This document shows, piece by piece, positions 35,491-47,200 of a stretch of 64,000 nt of DNA (positions within the stretch are counted from its first letter, which is position 1; the number at the start of each line of letters is the position of its first letter). Made by a program: the position numbers and the translations under genes. Below the pieces are notes generated by a model, which saw nothing but the letters and a program-made list of their open reading frames with translations, was not told the origin of the DNA and ran no database searches. Source of the DNA: Cyanophora paradoxa (lineage: Eukaryota; Glaucocystophyceae; Cyanophorales; Cyanophoraceae); assembly GCA_004431415.1 (NCBI GenBank), contig QPMI01000453.1:248001-312000 (forward strand). Direction: 5' to 3'.

Positions 35491-36941
35491 ATGGCGCCGG
35501 CCGCCTTCGCGTCACCCTCCCCAGTGCCGCCTTCCGCAGGATCACTTGCGCTTTTCAAGACAGCGTGCTGCAGTTCCGCGGCGGCCAGCCGCTCGCAGCG
35601 CCGTCGGCAGCTGGAAGTCGACGACCACTTCTGCGGCACTCCGGTCGCCCTTCGGCGGCTCAGATCGGAACGCGGAGAGTGTAGCGAGCGTCGGGCGCTC
35701 GTCGCCAGCAGCTGCCAGGACGTCGATGGCGAGAGCTTGGCCACCGCACACACGCGGCCGACGCCGCGCCGGCGCATGCTCGCGGCCGTTGCGAGGGCTG
35801 CTGGCGCGCTGGTCGTCGCAGCGGAGGCTCTGCCGAGCCCCGCGCGTGGTGCGTCGCCGGAGTCATCTTTTGCAGCATTCGCTGCTTGCCTCCCGCTGAC
35901 CGCCGGGCGCAGCGGCGTTCGGCATGGGCGCCAGTTACAGCAAGGTCATTAAGAAGCTGGTTCGTGTGCCATGCCGCCGAACGCGCCTCCCGAGAACCTC
36001 CTTAGCGCCGCGCGCGGCCTCGCCGTTGCTGATCGCTCCGCGTTCTGCTCTCAGGGACCCGTTGACTTCCTCATCGAGTATCCGACGGGCTGGAAGCAGC
36101 GGTCCGCCTGTATCCCTGCCCCCCCGCCGCCCTGTCCTCGGCCTCGTAGCTAACGCCTGGCCTCTGGCGCTCTCTGACTCCCGGCCCGTCCCGCAGGAGC
36201 AACACGCAGCGCTCGGGCTACGTGGTGGGCGAGTTCCAGAACGGAGGCACGCCTTCCCTGCCCTGCGCCCCCGCCGCGCCGCGCCGCGCTCATTGGGGGG
36301 ATGCAGATGTCGCGTACGTGAACAAGGGGCCTGAGGTCAAGGGCGCCAACAGCATCGAGGAGCTGGGTACGCCCGAGGAGGTCTTCCGCAGGCGCGTCTC
36401 AGGCCTCTCAGAGAGCTCTGCCGTTTCCTCGCGCGCGCTCGCCTAATTCTGAGCCTCGCGCAGCTACGGCTCGCTTTTGATCCAGCGGGACATCCTAGGG
36501 GACGACCGGAACGCGGACGTGCGGACCGCGGCGCGGGCCGAGCGCGACGGCCGAGTCTACTACACGGCCGTGCTCGAGTTCGAGACGTGCGTACCCCCCT
36601 CCGCCCCCCCCCCCCCCCCCCCCCCGCCCCCCCCCCCCCCCCCCTTCAGGGTGACGGTCTCGGGGTACCGCGTGGCGCGGCGCTGCACGGTCAGCGCGGC
36701 GGTCTTCGGGGGGTACATCTTCGCCGCCGCCGCCTCCAGCTCCGGTCCGCATACCCCCGCCCCGCATCCCGAAATCACCAGGCCCAGCCCAAACTCACCT
36801 TGGGGCCGCGAAGAGGGCCGGTGGGGGGAGGCCAAGCCTGCCCTGCAGCACATCGCCGACAGCTTCCGCATCTTCCCCGCAGCCGCCTCCGCCGCCGCCT
36901 CGAGCGCCGATGCCGACTTTCTCCGCTCCGGCTCCCGCTAG
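35491..36941 (+). CDS. PsbP-domain thylakoid-lumen protein with bipartite targeting peptide
   Basis: PsbP-family proteins act in the thylakoid lumen around photosystem II. Exons with consistent phase: 35491-35848, 35913-35959, 36055-36101, 36197-36246, 36307-36391, 36464-36586, 36650-36744; the last exon ends at TAG 36939-36941, and its 5' junction is unresolved. The N-terminus MAPAAFASPSPVPPSAG is Ser/Ala/Pro-rich with Phe at position 6 and has no signal peptide. A twin-arginine-type lumenal signal follows: RRRMLAAVARAAGALVVAA, with cleavage site PSPARA-AFG assembled across intron 1. The mature part shows VDFLIEYPTGWKQ, NSIEELGTPEEV, DGRVYYTAVLEFET, GGYIFAAAASS and IADSFRIF, the usual order of the PsbP fold. 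Introns after exons 4 and 5 have AG|GC donors. An oligo-C tract fills intron 6. Function within photosystem II or as a PPD/PPL-type relative cannot be separated from sequence alone. Confidence 0.83.
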
Positions 36942-37251
36942 CTGACCGATGAATTTCCTCGGCGGGATTCAGTGCAAATCTAAAGACCCCGGGGCCGGGG
37001 CCGCATCCGGATCGGACCGCGCGTGTCCAGCGCTGATCATGAGCCGCGCCCTGCGCATGCCGCTGTGCGTTCTCAATCATATGCATTCCCTTCTTTGAAA
37101 TGTACTTCAGCTTGTTGCTTTTCAGTTCGGTGTAATTGTTTTGTGCTTTTGATTCCCAGTACTAGTACATGCGTACTACAAATATACAAGTGATATCGAT
37201 TCAATTTCCTTCAACACGGGAATAGCTGTAGCTTCAAGCGGCTTCCTATAG
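36942..37251. other. Convergent intergenic region, AT-richer
   Basis: 310 bp between the stop codons of the PsbP gene (+) and the GTPase gene (-). It is AT-rich, with CAAATATACAAGTGATATCG-like sequence near 37178, and presumably carries both 3' UTRs. No gene seen. Confidence 0.5.
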
Positions 37252-40200
37252 CTAGAGGAGCGGTTGGGCCGTCAGGCGGCGGCGCGGGTGGTCGGGACCC
37301 GGGCCAGCTCTGCGCAGCAAGGTCGAGCTCAGATGCGTTGGGCGGAACGGATGCGGCGGCCCGCGCGCACCGGCCGGGGCGGCGCGAGCCGCGCAAGGCT
37401 GAACGGTGCCCGCGGCGGCGAGCGCTTTCAGGCCGGCGGAGGCGGCGGAGGCGGCGGCGAGGGCGTCGGAGAGGGCGCGGGCGTCGTCGCCGGCCGCCGC
37501 GAGCTCGGCCTCCGCCGCCGCGGCGCGCCCCGCGGCGGCGGCGAGCAGGGCGCGGAGGGCGGGGAGGGCGGCCCCGCGCACGGCCGCCCGGCAGGCGTCG
37601 AGGACGGCCCCCGAGGCGAGGGTGGCGAGGAGCGCCCCGCGGCACTTCGCGCGGGCCGCGTCAAAGGGGGGGGAAGACGAGGTCGGGCCGGCCGCGGGCG
37701 CCGGAAAGGCGGCGAGCAGCACGGCGCGGCGGTCGACGGCAAAGGCCTCCCTTTGGAGCTGCACGACCTCGTTCTTCATGATCGGCACCTCCCGGACCTT
37801 CTTCACCGGCACAAACCGCTGCTCCGTCACGTACTGCGTCACCTGCGGCGGGCGTCGGCACAGGGAGAGGGCCAGGATGAGGGCTGATCGAGGGCGGGGG
37901 CGGCGGGTCGGACCTGGCGGGTCTTCGGCTCGTACTCGACGCGCTGCGTGGTGTAGTGGTACCGGTCGCGCGGCCCTACAATCCAGTAGCGGCGGCCTTC
38001 GCCGTACGCAACGTGTTTCTCGGTGATGGTTTTCGGCTCTGCCCGGTCGAGTGAGCGATGCCACGAGCACCGCGGCCCGCGAGTGCGCACCGTTGTACGT
38101 CTCCGTGACCAGCCGAGGCACCTGGACGTCCTGCAGCTCCATCGCTTCGTACTCCTCGGGGGCCGTGCCCGGCACCTGCTGGACGACCGACTCCTGCCAC
38201 TCGCGCCGCGAGGGCGGCACAAGCTCGCCCCACGCGACGTGCGGGGGCAGGCCAGCCTTCGCCGCCTCCGACGCCAGCGCCTTCGCGACTGGGGCGCAGT
38301 CCGGCGCGCCCACCGCGGGGGCTTCCACGCCGACGCGGGCGGCCAGCGCGGCGACGGCCGCGCGCTGGGCCTCCGCGGCTGGCCCGCGAGGTGCTCGGCG
38401 AGCGAGGCGGCGAGCACGGCGGCCGAGCGCCGGAACTCGTCGGCCGCGTACGCGTCGGCGACGCGCCGGAGGGCGAGCTGGCGTGCGGTCGCCGCCTCCT
38501 CGCGCCCGCCCTCCCCGCCGCAGGCCGCGTCGGCCTCGGCGCAGGCCGCGTCGAAGCGGGCAACGGCCTCGGCGGAGGCGAGCAGCGCGCGGGCGGGGGC
38601 CCGCAGATCTTCGGCGCCGCTCACGAGGGCGGCCGCCGCGTTGATTACGGCGTTCAGCCACCCGCGCGCTGGGCCGTCGAGCAGCGCCCGGCGCGCCTCG
38701 TCTGACGCCAGCGCGGCCACAGCGGCGCCGCCCTCGACGGCTGCGCAGGGCTCGGACGCAGGGCGAGCAGGGCACGCGAGGCGCTGCGCACCGGCAATGG
38801 CGGCGTCGACCGCTTCGCGCGCCTCGCGAGCGGCCCGCGCGCCCTCCTCGGCGGTTTCCTTCTTCCCAAGAAGCGCCAGCAGCAGCTCCTGTCCCGCCTG
38901 CGGCGCGCGGCGCGCGCGTCAGCACGGCGCGCGGCGACGACGAGGATCGAGGGCGAGGGGAGCGCACCCGCACGGCGCGATCGAGGGCGCTGGTAAGCTG
39001 GTCGGCGCACGAGGCGACGAGCTCGGCCTCCGAGGCGAGGTAGAGGGCCCGCACGCGCCGCTCGACCTCCGCCTGCCCGCTCTGCCCCTCCGGCGTTCAG
39101 AGGCAGACGGAGGAAAGCGGGAGGGGGGGGCTGGCCTCCTCCATGGCGGCCCGCACGACCGCGTCGAGGTCGGCCTGGGGGAGGGAGGCCCAGTTGGGCC
39201 CGAGGCGGGGCCCGAAGAGGCGGGCCTTCTCCTCCGCCGAGGCCCGCCCCAGCTGCACCAGGCGCGTCTGCAGCGCGAGCCGCGCGCTGAAGGGCAGGAT
39301 GCACTCCTCGGGTACGTCGAGCTGCGGGGGCCCTCAGCGGGCCCCGTGTACAGGCGCGCCTCAGCGAGAGCGCGCACCGTGGCGTCGGAGAGTTTCTGGC
39401 GCAGGTACGCCGGTGCGTCCTTGGGATTGATGCTTCGCCCGTCGGACTCGTCGAAGAGGTCCACCTTGTTAAGCAGGACGAGGAGGCGGGGCAAGCTGGC
39501 GCCGGGCTCGTAGCGGAAGAGGTCGGGGCGGTCGGCGCGGCGCTTGAGCATCGCCTCGATCGCCTCCTTCTCGTTCATCTTCGTGTACTCGAGCACCTGC
39601 GCTGGGATGAGCGCGGCGCCGCGCTAGCTATATAGGGGAGGCCGCACGAAGATTTGGAAGTTGGCAGCCTTGCCGATCCGGTCTGCGAGCTCGATGAAGA
39701 GGTCGGCCCCATTCTCCCCGCCGCCAGTGAGGTCCTCCAGACAGAATCGCGGCCTGTCGGAGTCACCGCCGTCGAGGCCTTCCATTACGGGCAGCGCAAC
39801 TTCCAGAGAGAGCCGCCCTGCGGCACGGGGGGCTGCGCGTGAGGTGAAAGACGAGGGTGAAGCAGCTAAAGCAGGCCGCACCGGCATACGTGAGCGCGAG
39901 GGCATGATCGGCACGGGCGGCGTCGTTCAGCTGCTCCAGCCGCAGTCGAATTGCGTGAACTCCTTCAACTATCTCGGCGTCGCCCGTAAGCGGCAAGATG
40001 CGAAGACGTCCCTCCGGTGAGGCCTTGGGCGAGTGCACGACAGTGATCGGCACAGCCGTCTCTGGCTGGGCCGCGCTGAACCGGAAGGCAAGTCAGCTCG
40101 CGCTGGGAGGCGAGCAGGGCGGCCTGCATGCGCACTACGGCTGGAAGGTGTTGCCTGCGAATCCGTTGATAACTGTCGACTTGCCCGCCTTCAAGCGCCC

Positions 40201-40407
40201 GTCGAGGCTGAGAGAGAACTCGAAGTCGGCCACGGCTTTGCCGACGTTGATAGACGCTTCCAGCGCAAGCTCCGCATCAGTTCGGAGGCTGCACGCCAGG
40301 ATGTCGATTCGCGGGCGAATGCTCGCATTCTTCAGGGCGGCCGCAGCTTCGTTTGCCTTGCGAGCGAATCCGGCAAGATTGCCGAGCGACGCGTTAGCGG
40401 AAGGCAT
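37252..40407 (-). CDS. Dynamin-like large GTPase, paralogue 1
   Basis: Large GTPase of the dynamin superfamily, by motif. Coding order: N-terminal helix, then the P-loop DGRLKAGKSTVINGFAG (about 40205-40150); a G3-like EDLTGGGENG (about 39748-39715); the shared phrase MNEKEAIEAMLKRR (about 39578); G4 LLVLLNKVDLFDE (about 39480-39440); and LPFSARLALQTRLV near 39290. A long Ala-rich helical region follows, then a Tyr/Arg/Val-rich segment (QQVPGTAPEEYEAMELQDV; VAYGEGRRYWIVGPRDRYHY; VTQYVTEQRFVPVKKVREVP) and a terminal Ala-rich helix to TAG at 37252. Start chosen at ATG 40407, because it begins the frame carrying the P-loop and mirrors paralogue 2. The motifs are spread over many exons, several boundaries being approximate. 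No transmembrane segment is evident. Cellular role unknown; membrane remodelling is only a family-level possibility. Confidence 0.72.
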
Positions 40408-40660
40408 GACCGCGCGCTGCACTGCAATGCGAGCCGCGCTGCGCTGCGCTTTAACGCGGCCATCTTGGAGGTCAGTTGATGCGTGCCACGCCCTGTACCC
40501 CCAAAGGTCTGTTGATCTCGGTCACTTGTCCCACTGGGCCCAGCGGCGTCAGTTGATCTTTCGAGCCCAGAGATGGCAGTTGTCCCAGCGGCGTCAGTTG
40601 ACTACTCTTCCCGCACCTTCCTGGAGCGCGAGCCGCCAGATCTAGACACAAGAAAGCGCG
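40408..40660. promoter_or_regulatory. Divergent promoter shared by the two GTPase paralogues
   Basis: 253 bp between head-to-head start codons. It contains a repeated GGCGTCAGTTGA(T/C) element (at 40545 and 40593, with a related GAGGTCAGTTGATG at 40469) and a repeated CAGCGGCGTCAG. These are candidates for a shared regulatory element. Confidence 0.5.
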
Positions 40661-41492
40661 ATGCCGATCTACGCTAAGCTCGTCGAACCAGCGCGCAGCG
40701 TCCAGCATGCAGCCGCTCGAGCGCAGCACGCAGCGAGCACGCGGAAGTTCTGTGTCGGGGAAACCCTCGACGCGAAGGCCGGCGCTCTCGACGCGGCCTG
40801 CAAAGATGTAATTCTAATCGTAGTCGATCTCGTCAAAGATCTCGGTCCGCCGTGCCCGCCACGCGCCTTGTGCGTCTGGGCGGCAGTCTGAATATGCGCC
40901 AGTGGATGGCGTATTCCACATCGCCCTGTCTGGTCGCGTTAAAGCAGGCAAGTCTGCAGCAGTCAACGCATGCATTGGGCGCCGCGTGCAGCCGTCGTGC
41001 GTGCCTGGCTCTTGCACGACTGAAGCGCGGGCTGACCGCGCGCGCGAGCCTCGCTTTCAGGTCGAACCAGCCGCAGACCGCGTTCCCGGTATCATTCGTG
41101 CACAGCAAGGCCATTCGGCTCATCGGCCTGGACGCATCAGCAGCCACGGCGGCCGCGGTCGAGCAGGCGCTCGCGGAGGCTAACAAGGCGGCGCGCGAGA
41201 ATGCCGGCATGCGCGCCACCTACGCCGGTGCGTTCGACTCCGAGCGCCTGGGATGTGAAGCCTGAGCTCCCCGCTCCGGCACGCAGCGCGGCGCATCGCC
41301 GTGGAGGTCCCGATGCTGGCCCTCGAGAACCTCTCCCTGGGGGACGACGCCACCGGGACGCTCGATATCAAGGACCTCTCCGGCTTCGGCGAGTTCGGCG
41401 CGGCGGGAGACGGCTTCACGCAGATGGCCATCGAAAAGCTGAAGCGCGCCGCGCTCCACGTCCACGTTGCCGACTACGGAAAGGTTCCCCCT

Positions 41493-41529
<37 letters not shown>

Positions 41530-43852
41530 GCGCCGCGCGCCCAGCGAACGCGGCCCCCGCGGCAGATGAACGAGAAGGAGGACTTCGACATCCTGCGCGA
41601 CGTGAAGAAGCACCGCCCGGACCTCCGCACCATCGTCCTCCTGAACAAGGCCCGCCCGCCCGCCCCCGCCCCCCCCGCCGCGCTAGCGACCCGCTCTCGC
41701 TGACGGCGCCGGCCACAGATCGACCAGTACGACGAGTGCGAGCCGCGGAGCGTGAAGCCCGAGGACGCGCCTCGCTTCTACTGCGAGTGCGCCGCCAAGG
41801 CAGGGGTCCGCCGCCCTGTCCGTCGCCGATCGCGGTTGCTCACGGCCCTGTCGCATGCGCAAACAGGTCCAGATCGCGGTGGGGGACGTGTTCCCTGTCA
41901 GCGCGAAGCACGCTCTGCTGGCGCGGCTGGAGCTGTCGGGGGCCGCAACCCCGGCGGACCGCAACGCACTCTTCGGCGCCCTGTGGCCCCACGTCGCCCC
42001 CGAGCTCCTCGCCCAGATCGCCACCGAGAAGCTCGAAAAGGTGCGCCGCCGCCACGTCCGCCCGCACGCTCGCCCCCTCCCGCCCCCGCCGAGCCGCCGG
42101 CCGCGCAGTCGCTCTTCCCGCGCTTCGAGGGACGCCTGCGGGAGCTCTTCCTGCGCCACGCCCCCGAGCTCGCCGCCGCCGCCGCCCGCCAGCTCCGCGC
42201 AACCCTCGCCCGGCTCTCCCGGGTGCGACCCCGCGCCGCTGCCGCCGCCCGCCGCCCGCCGCCGGCCGAGCCCCGCCCCGCCCCGCCCGCGCAGCTGCTC
42301 GGGACTTTGCGGGCGCCCTGGAGGAGGCCGCGGCGGCCGCGGACCGCGAGCGGGAGCGGAGCCAGGCCGCCCTCGAGGCCGTCCTCGCGGCCCTCGGCGC
42401 CGCCGGCCGGGGAGAGGGGGTCGTCGGCTTCCGGGCCGATCCCTTCCTGCGGGGCTTCTGGGCATCCAGGGGCGAGGCCCTCGCCCGCCCCGCCGCCGCC
42501 GCCGCCGCCGTGGCCCTCCTCTCGCACTCCGACGCCGACCGCGCCGCCGCCCGCGCGGCCCTCGGCGACGCCGGCGGCCGGATCGCTCGCTTCGACGTGG
42601 CGTGCGAAGAAGCCGACCGGCGCGGCGGCGCCGGCGAGGAGGCGGACACGGAGGCCGAGGCGGCGGAGCGGCGGGCGGCGCTCTGGGCGGCGGCCAAGAA
42701 GTACCTCGCGGAGGAGCTGGCGGCCTCCGCGCGCCTCGTCGGCGAGCACGCGCGCGCCGCCCTCGAGGCGCCCGCCGGCCTCGAGGGGCTCCCAGAGGGC
42801 CTCGCCGAGCTAGCCCGCCGCGTCGGCGCGCCCGCCCCCCGCCCCCCTCTCCGCCGAGGCCGCCCGCCGCCCCGCCAGCGAGCTGCCCGCCGCCCTCGCC
42901 GCCGCCGCCGCCGGCAAGCTCGCCGCCGCCCTCGCCGGGCTCCCGGTGGCCCTCCCCGCCGGCGGGCTGGAGCGGATCAGCCGGCCGGCGCCCCGCATGG
43001 AGAAGCAGGAGCAGCAGGTGCCGGAGGCGTACGAGGACGTGGAGCACTACACGGTGCAGGAGCAGCGCACGCGCAAGAAGAAGGTCCAGGGTGCGCCGGC
43101 CGCGCCGCCTCTCTCCTCTCTCTAATCCATCGGCAGTCCCGCGCATCAGGACGGAGCGCAGGGTGGTCCACCCCGGGGGCGGCGGCGACGGCGGGGCGGC
43201 GGCGGCTGGGGCGGCGGCGATCCCGGCCGTCGCGGCGATCAACCCGGTGGCGGGCGTCTTGACCGCAGGCTTCCTCGCCCTCGCCGGTGGCGCCAGCCGC
43301 GAGCCCATCGAGATCGACGTACCCGTCGTCTACTACGAGGAAGATGAGGAGGACGTGAGCACCCTCACTCACGCTCCCTCACTCACTGACTCACTCACGC
43401 ACGTACCCCGCCCCGCCCCCGGGCAGGAGACGTACTGGGAGCCCGTACCCGCGACGCGGCCCAAGCGCGACGTGCGTCTCGTAGGGCGGCTCGTCGACGT
43501 GGCGGTGGAGGGCGAGGCGATGACCTGGCGCGTCGACCGGCCCGCCCTCGCCGAGGCGCTCCGCCCCCAGCTCCTCGCCGCCGCCGGCGCGGCGCTCGCC
43601 GTTTTGAAGGAGGCCGCCCTCGCGCCGCCCGTCCGCGACTGGGCGCACGCAGCCGCGGCCGCCGCCGCGGCGCCGGCGCTGGAGCGGCTGCGCGCCGCGG
43701 CCGCCGCGCGGGCGGAGGAGGGCGCGGCGGCGAGTCGGGCGGCGGCGGAGGACGTGGCGGCGCTGCGGGAGGCGAGGGCCGCCCTCCGCGAGGCCGAGGC
43801 GGAGGTCGAGGCCGGCTCCCGCCTCGCCGGCGTCCCCGCCCGCGAGCCCTAG
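40661..43852 (+). CDS. Dynamin-like large GTPase, paralogue 2
   Basis: Head-to-head paralogue of the gene at 37252-40407 with the same domain order. Exon 1 is 40661-40844 and exon 2 starts at 40903. The P-loop is ALSGRVKAGKSAAVNACIG (about 40922-40980). G3-like LDIKDLSGFGEFG lies at about 41362-41402. MNEKEDFDILRDVKKHRPDL starts at about 41567. G4 LLNK-ID is joined over an AG|GC intron (41650 to 41719), followed by SVKPEDAP, which matches SINPKDAP of paralogue 1. VFPVSAKHALLARLELSG lies near 41895. An Ala-rich helical stretch (42300-42960) follows, then QQVPEAYEDVEHYTVQEQR (43015-43075), a Gly/Ala-rich hydrophobic stretch (about 43180-43300; AAIPAVAAINPVAGVLTAGF) that could be a membrane-associating hairpin, the acidic YYEEDEED, and a C-terminal Ala/Glu coiled coil to TAG at 43852. 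Paralogue 1 shows no comparable hydrophobic stretch. Substrate and location unknown. Confidence 0.74.
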
Positions 43853-44264
43853 CTGTAGGCTGTAGAGCCCCGATGTACAGCGTCTGTGTCGTGTATTTGA
43901 AAACACTTAAAGCTTGTGATGTCGACTAAAGGCCTAGGGACCTAGATCTAGATTTAATTTCTAGTAGAGCCGCCGGCCGGCCCTTGTTTTGGATCCGGAG
44001 CGCAATCTTCCCCGCCGCCGCCTCCCGAAGTCCGCCGCCGCCCCGAGCCGTACGCGTCGACTTCGAATTCATGATCAATGCGACTTCCTGCGCTCCGGCC
44101 GGGCTCCCGCTAGCTATAAAGCGCTAAGCTGGCAAAAATAGATCAGCGAATTCGAATTCCCATCTTGATCTTGAACAGCCACTTTTTTGGAGCGTGCTTT
44201 CTCTTTCATTTACAAATATGTAGTACGTGCACTTGCGGGGCCCCGGAAGGCCCTCGACCGGCGG
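43853..44264. other. Convergent intergenic region
   Basis: 412 bp between the stop codons of GTPase 2 (+) and the acyltransferase gene (-). It is AT-richer, with repeated GAATTCGAATTC-type hexamers near 44065 and 44150. No gene or RNA structure was recognised. Confidence 0.5.
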
Positions 44265-47200
44265 CTACAGGGCGAGCTGCAGCTCGTCAAGCTCTTCAAG
44301 CTCGAGAGCGGAGGCGGGGGCCGGGGCCGGGGAGGCGCCGGCGGCCGCGGGCGTCGCGGCGGGCGTGGGGCTCGGCGGGGGCGTCGTGAGCCACTTTCGG
44401 AAGGCGGCGAAGGACTGCTGCGAGGTGAGGAGGTCTGCGCAGGCGTCAGGAAGGCTCCGCGAGGCGTCAGGGTGGGGGGCGGAGGGGCAGGGGGGTACCG
44501 TCGTGGTTCGCGTTGACGCGGACGCTGTCCAGCGCGCGGTCGTCGAACGCGGCGGCGGAGACAAGCGGGATCGTCCCCTGTGAACGAAGCGTTTCGGCGA
44601 GGGCGGGGTACGACTTCAGTTTTTTTGGGGGGGTACGCACGTCCCCGTCCACGTTCTCGAAGACGGCGGGCCGCCCGATGATCTCGCTCAGGCTCGCCAC
44701 GTTGCCCCACGTCCCGTTGTACCTTCAAGATACGGGCCCTCGGTTAGACTGCGGCGCCCGCCCGGCATCTGAGAAGCCGCGTACTTCGTGGGGTTGCCCG
44801 TCCCGACCAGCGTGTAGACCTCAACGGGCAAGGGCGCCTGCAGGAATCGCTGCGGGGCACGCGCACGCGCGCGTCGAGGTGGGGGTACGCGTCGACGGCG
44901 AAGGCGAGGGAGGGGGGGTACCGTGACGTTGGCGTCGGCCTGGGAGCGGAGCTGGGGGTACAGGGGCCAGGGGACCTCCTCGCCCCGGATCGTGAACGTG
45001 TTGTTCTGGGTCGCCTGCGCGGGAGCGCGTCGGGAAGGCTTAATCCAATCCAAACGATAGCGCAGAGGGGGCGGGCCTGGAGGAGGGCTTCGAAGGCGGC
45101 GTCTGCCCCGGCGAAGGTCTGGTTCTGTCCGGCGCGGTTTCAGGGCGAGAGAAAGGCAGCTAGCTTCAAAGCGGCGGCTAGAAGGCCTTTCTCTCTTTTC
45201 GAACCTGACGGCCTTCGAAAGAGAGGAGAAGGCCGTCTAGAAGGCCGTCTAGAGAGAGAAAGGAGAGAAAGGCCGTCTTCCTCGAACCTGCCCGTTGACG
45301 TTCACGATGATGGAGGGCGGGCCTCCGTCCCCCGGCCAGGGCCCCGGCCGCGGCAGCAGCTCGTAGAAGGCCGGCGAGGTGTACACGAAGTTCCTGCGTA
45401 CCCCTCCGGATTCAAATTCAAATTCGAATTCGAATCCGAATCCGAGCGGCACCGGACGACGGGTAGGACGTTCCGGAGGAAGCGGTCCGAGTCCGTGATT
45501 TCCGTCCCTGCGGGAATCGAACCCGAACCCGTCAGCGCCTTCTTCGCGACGGCTCGGGCCCCGCGTCGCACCGGAGGTCATCGCCTCGAAAGTCCGGCCG
45601 CTGCGAAAGGGGCCGGCGGCTCAGCGCGGGCGAGGGCGGGGGCGGGGGTAGGGCGCCGCTGGGAAGGGCGCCCGCCGCGCCGCTGGGAAGGGCGCCCGCC
45701 GCGCCGCTAAGATTCTATCTTAGCTCGTGGGGAGGGGCCAGGGGCCAGGGGCCAGGGGGGTAGGGCGCTGGGAAGGGCGCCCGCCGCGCCGCTAAGAAAG
45801 GGGCCAGGGGCGCGAAGGTGCGGGCCGGGGCCGCACGGGGCGCCGAGGAAGGGCGTTCCCACAAAGATGACCTGCGCAGCGGACGGGGGGGAGGGGGGAG
45901 GACCCGCGGAGGGGTACGTTATTCCACGGCGCAGGGGGGGTACCTGGCGGACGAGCTCGTCGACCGCCTCCGGATGGGTCGTGAAGTACTGTTTGGGAGT
46001 CTCAGCGCTTCGCAGGGCTGGGGGGGGGGAAGAGGGGGGGTACACGCACGCTGAGGATGAAGAGCCCGCCCATGGAGTGCGCGAGGAGCGTGACGGGGCG
46101 CCCCGCCGTCCCGCGCGCCTGCTCAAATTCAAATTCAAATTCAAGGTTTTACAAGGTGCAAGCAATAAGTAATGTGACAAATTCTGCAATATATAAGGCG
46201 CCGCGCGCCTGCTGGACGAGACGGTGCAGCGCCTCGACCTTCTCCGGCAGCCCGTTGCTCGTTCGCCAGTCGAACTGAACGACGTCAGGGCGCCGGAAGC
46301 GTCAAGGGAAGGGCCGGCCGCGCTCACGGGGAAGCCCCACAGGTCCGACCCCGACTGGCGCTCGTGTCAGCGGCCGATCGATGCCGCGACGCGGAGGAGG
46401 GGCGCGTGCCTGGTACCCCATATCGCTCCGGAGGAAGTTGATCAGGTCCTGGAAGTACTTCTGGTCGTCCCCCACGCCCAGAGCCCGCAGCGCCGTCGAG
46501 GATCCGACGAGGTTCGAGATTGCGAAGAGCCCGTTGTCCCTCTGCGCGAGTGAGTGAGTGAGCAGAGCTGAGTGAGTGAGCAGAGTCGAGCAGGGCCGGC
46601 CGAGCCGGCCAGCAGGCCCTCGGATCAATTTCGAGGATCGGTTTCGCGCCTGGGGCGGCTCCACGCGCTTGCCGGAGACCTCGCTGAGGGAGTTCGAGGC
46701 CGGGTCGTACCGCAGGAAGAGCGCATTCACCAGCGCCTCCGCTGCGGAGCCGGCCATTGATATCGGTTGGCGGGCGGTCTCGACCGGCCGCGGCCGCAGC
46801 CGCGGGCGCTGCGGCTCATTCGAGTGCGGGGGCGCAGGGCCGCACAGATGCGGCCCCACGGGTCTCGTATCGTGTCGAAGAAGCCTGCAATGCCGTCCGT
46901 GTCTCCGAGCTGCGCGCCGAGCGTCAGCTGGAGCTGCCGGCGCAACAGCTCGAGCTGGCGCGCCGCGCCGGCGCACCTCCAGGACCTCAGCTGAAGGCAG
47001 CCAGACTTGGATCCGGTCCCCATTAACCTGGTCCAGCACGCTGCGGCGCGAAATGAGCGCCGAACGCGCGCCGTGCGACGGGCTGCGGCGGCAATGACGG
47101 CCGGAGAATGCAGAAACCGACCTTCCCTCGATTCCTTTACAAGGCTGATCAGCAGCCGGGAGCGCGAGGGCGGCGCCAAAAAGACGGGAGCGCACCCGGG

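Noticed and set aside
35924-35960. MGASYS start suggesting an N-myristoylated protein
   Set aside because: The ATG is internal: an upstream exon joins in frame to give the ARA-AFG lumenal cleavage site and then GMGASYSKVIKKL.
37264-38720. Long Ala/Arg/Gly-rich open frames on the plus strand opposite GTPase 1
   Set aside because: High GC suppresses stop codons on all frames; these lack motifs, whereas the minus-strand frames carry the G4 motif and paralogue-conserved phrases.
41683-43308. 541-codon minus-strand open frame opposite GTPase 2
   Set aside because: Shadow of the plus-strand gene; composition is Arg/Gly/Pro with no conserved pattern.
45490-45560. tRNA-like T-arm (GGTTCGATTCCCGC on the minus strand)
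   Set aside because: No D-arm, no plausible anticodon arm and no pairing acceptor stem around it; it lies inside the acyltransferase gene, so I read it as chance similarity.
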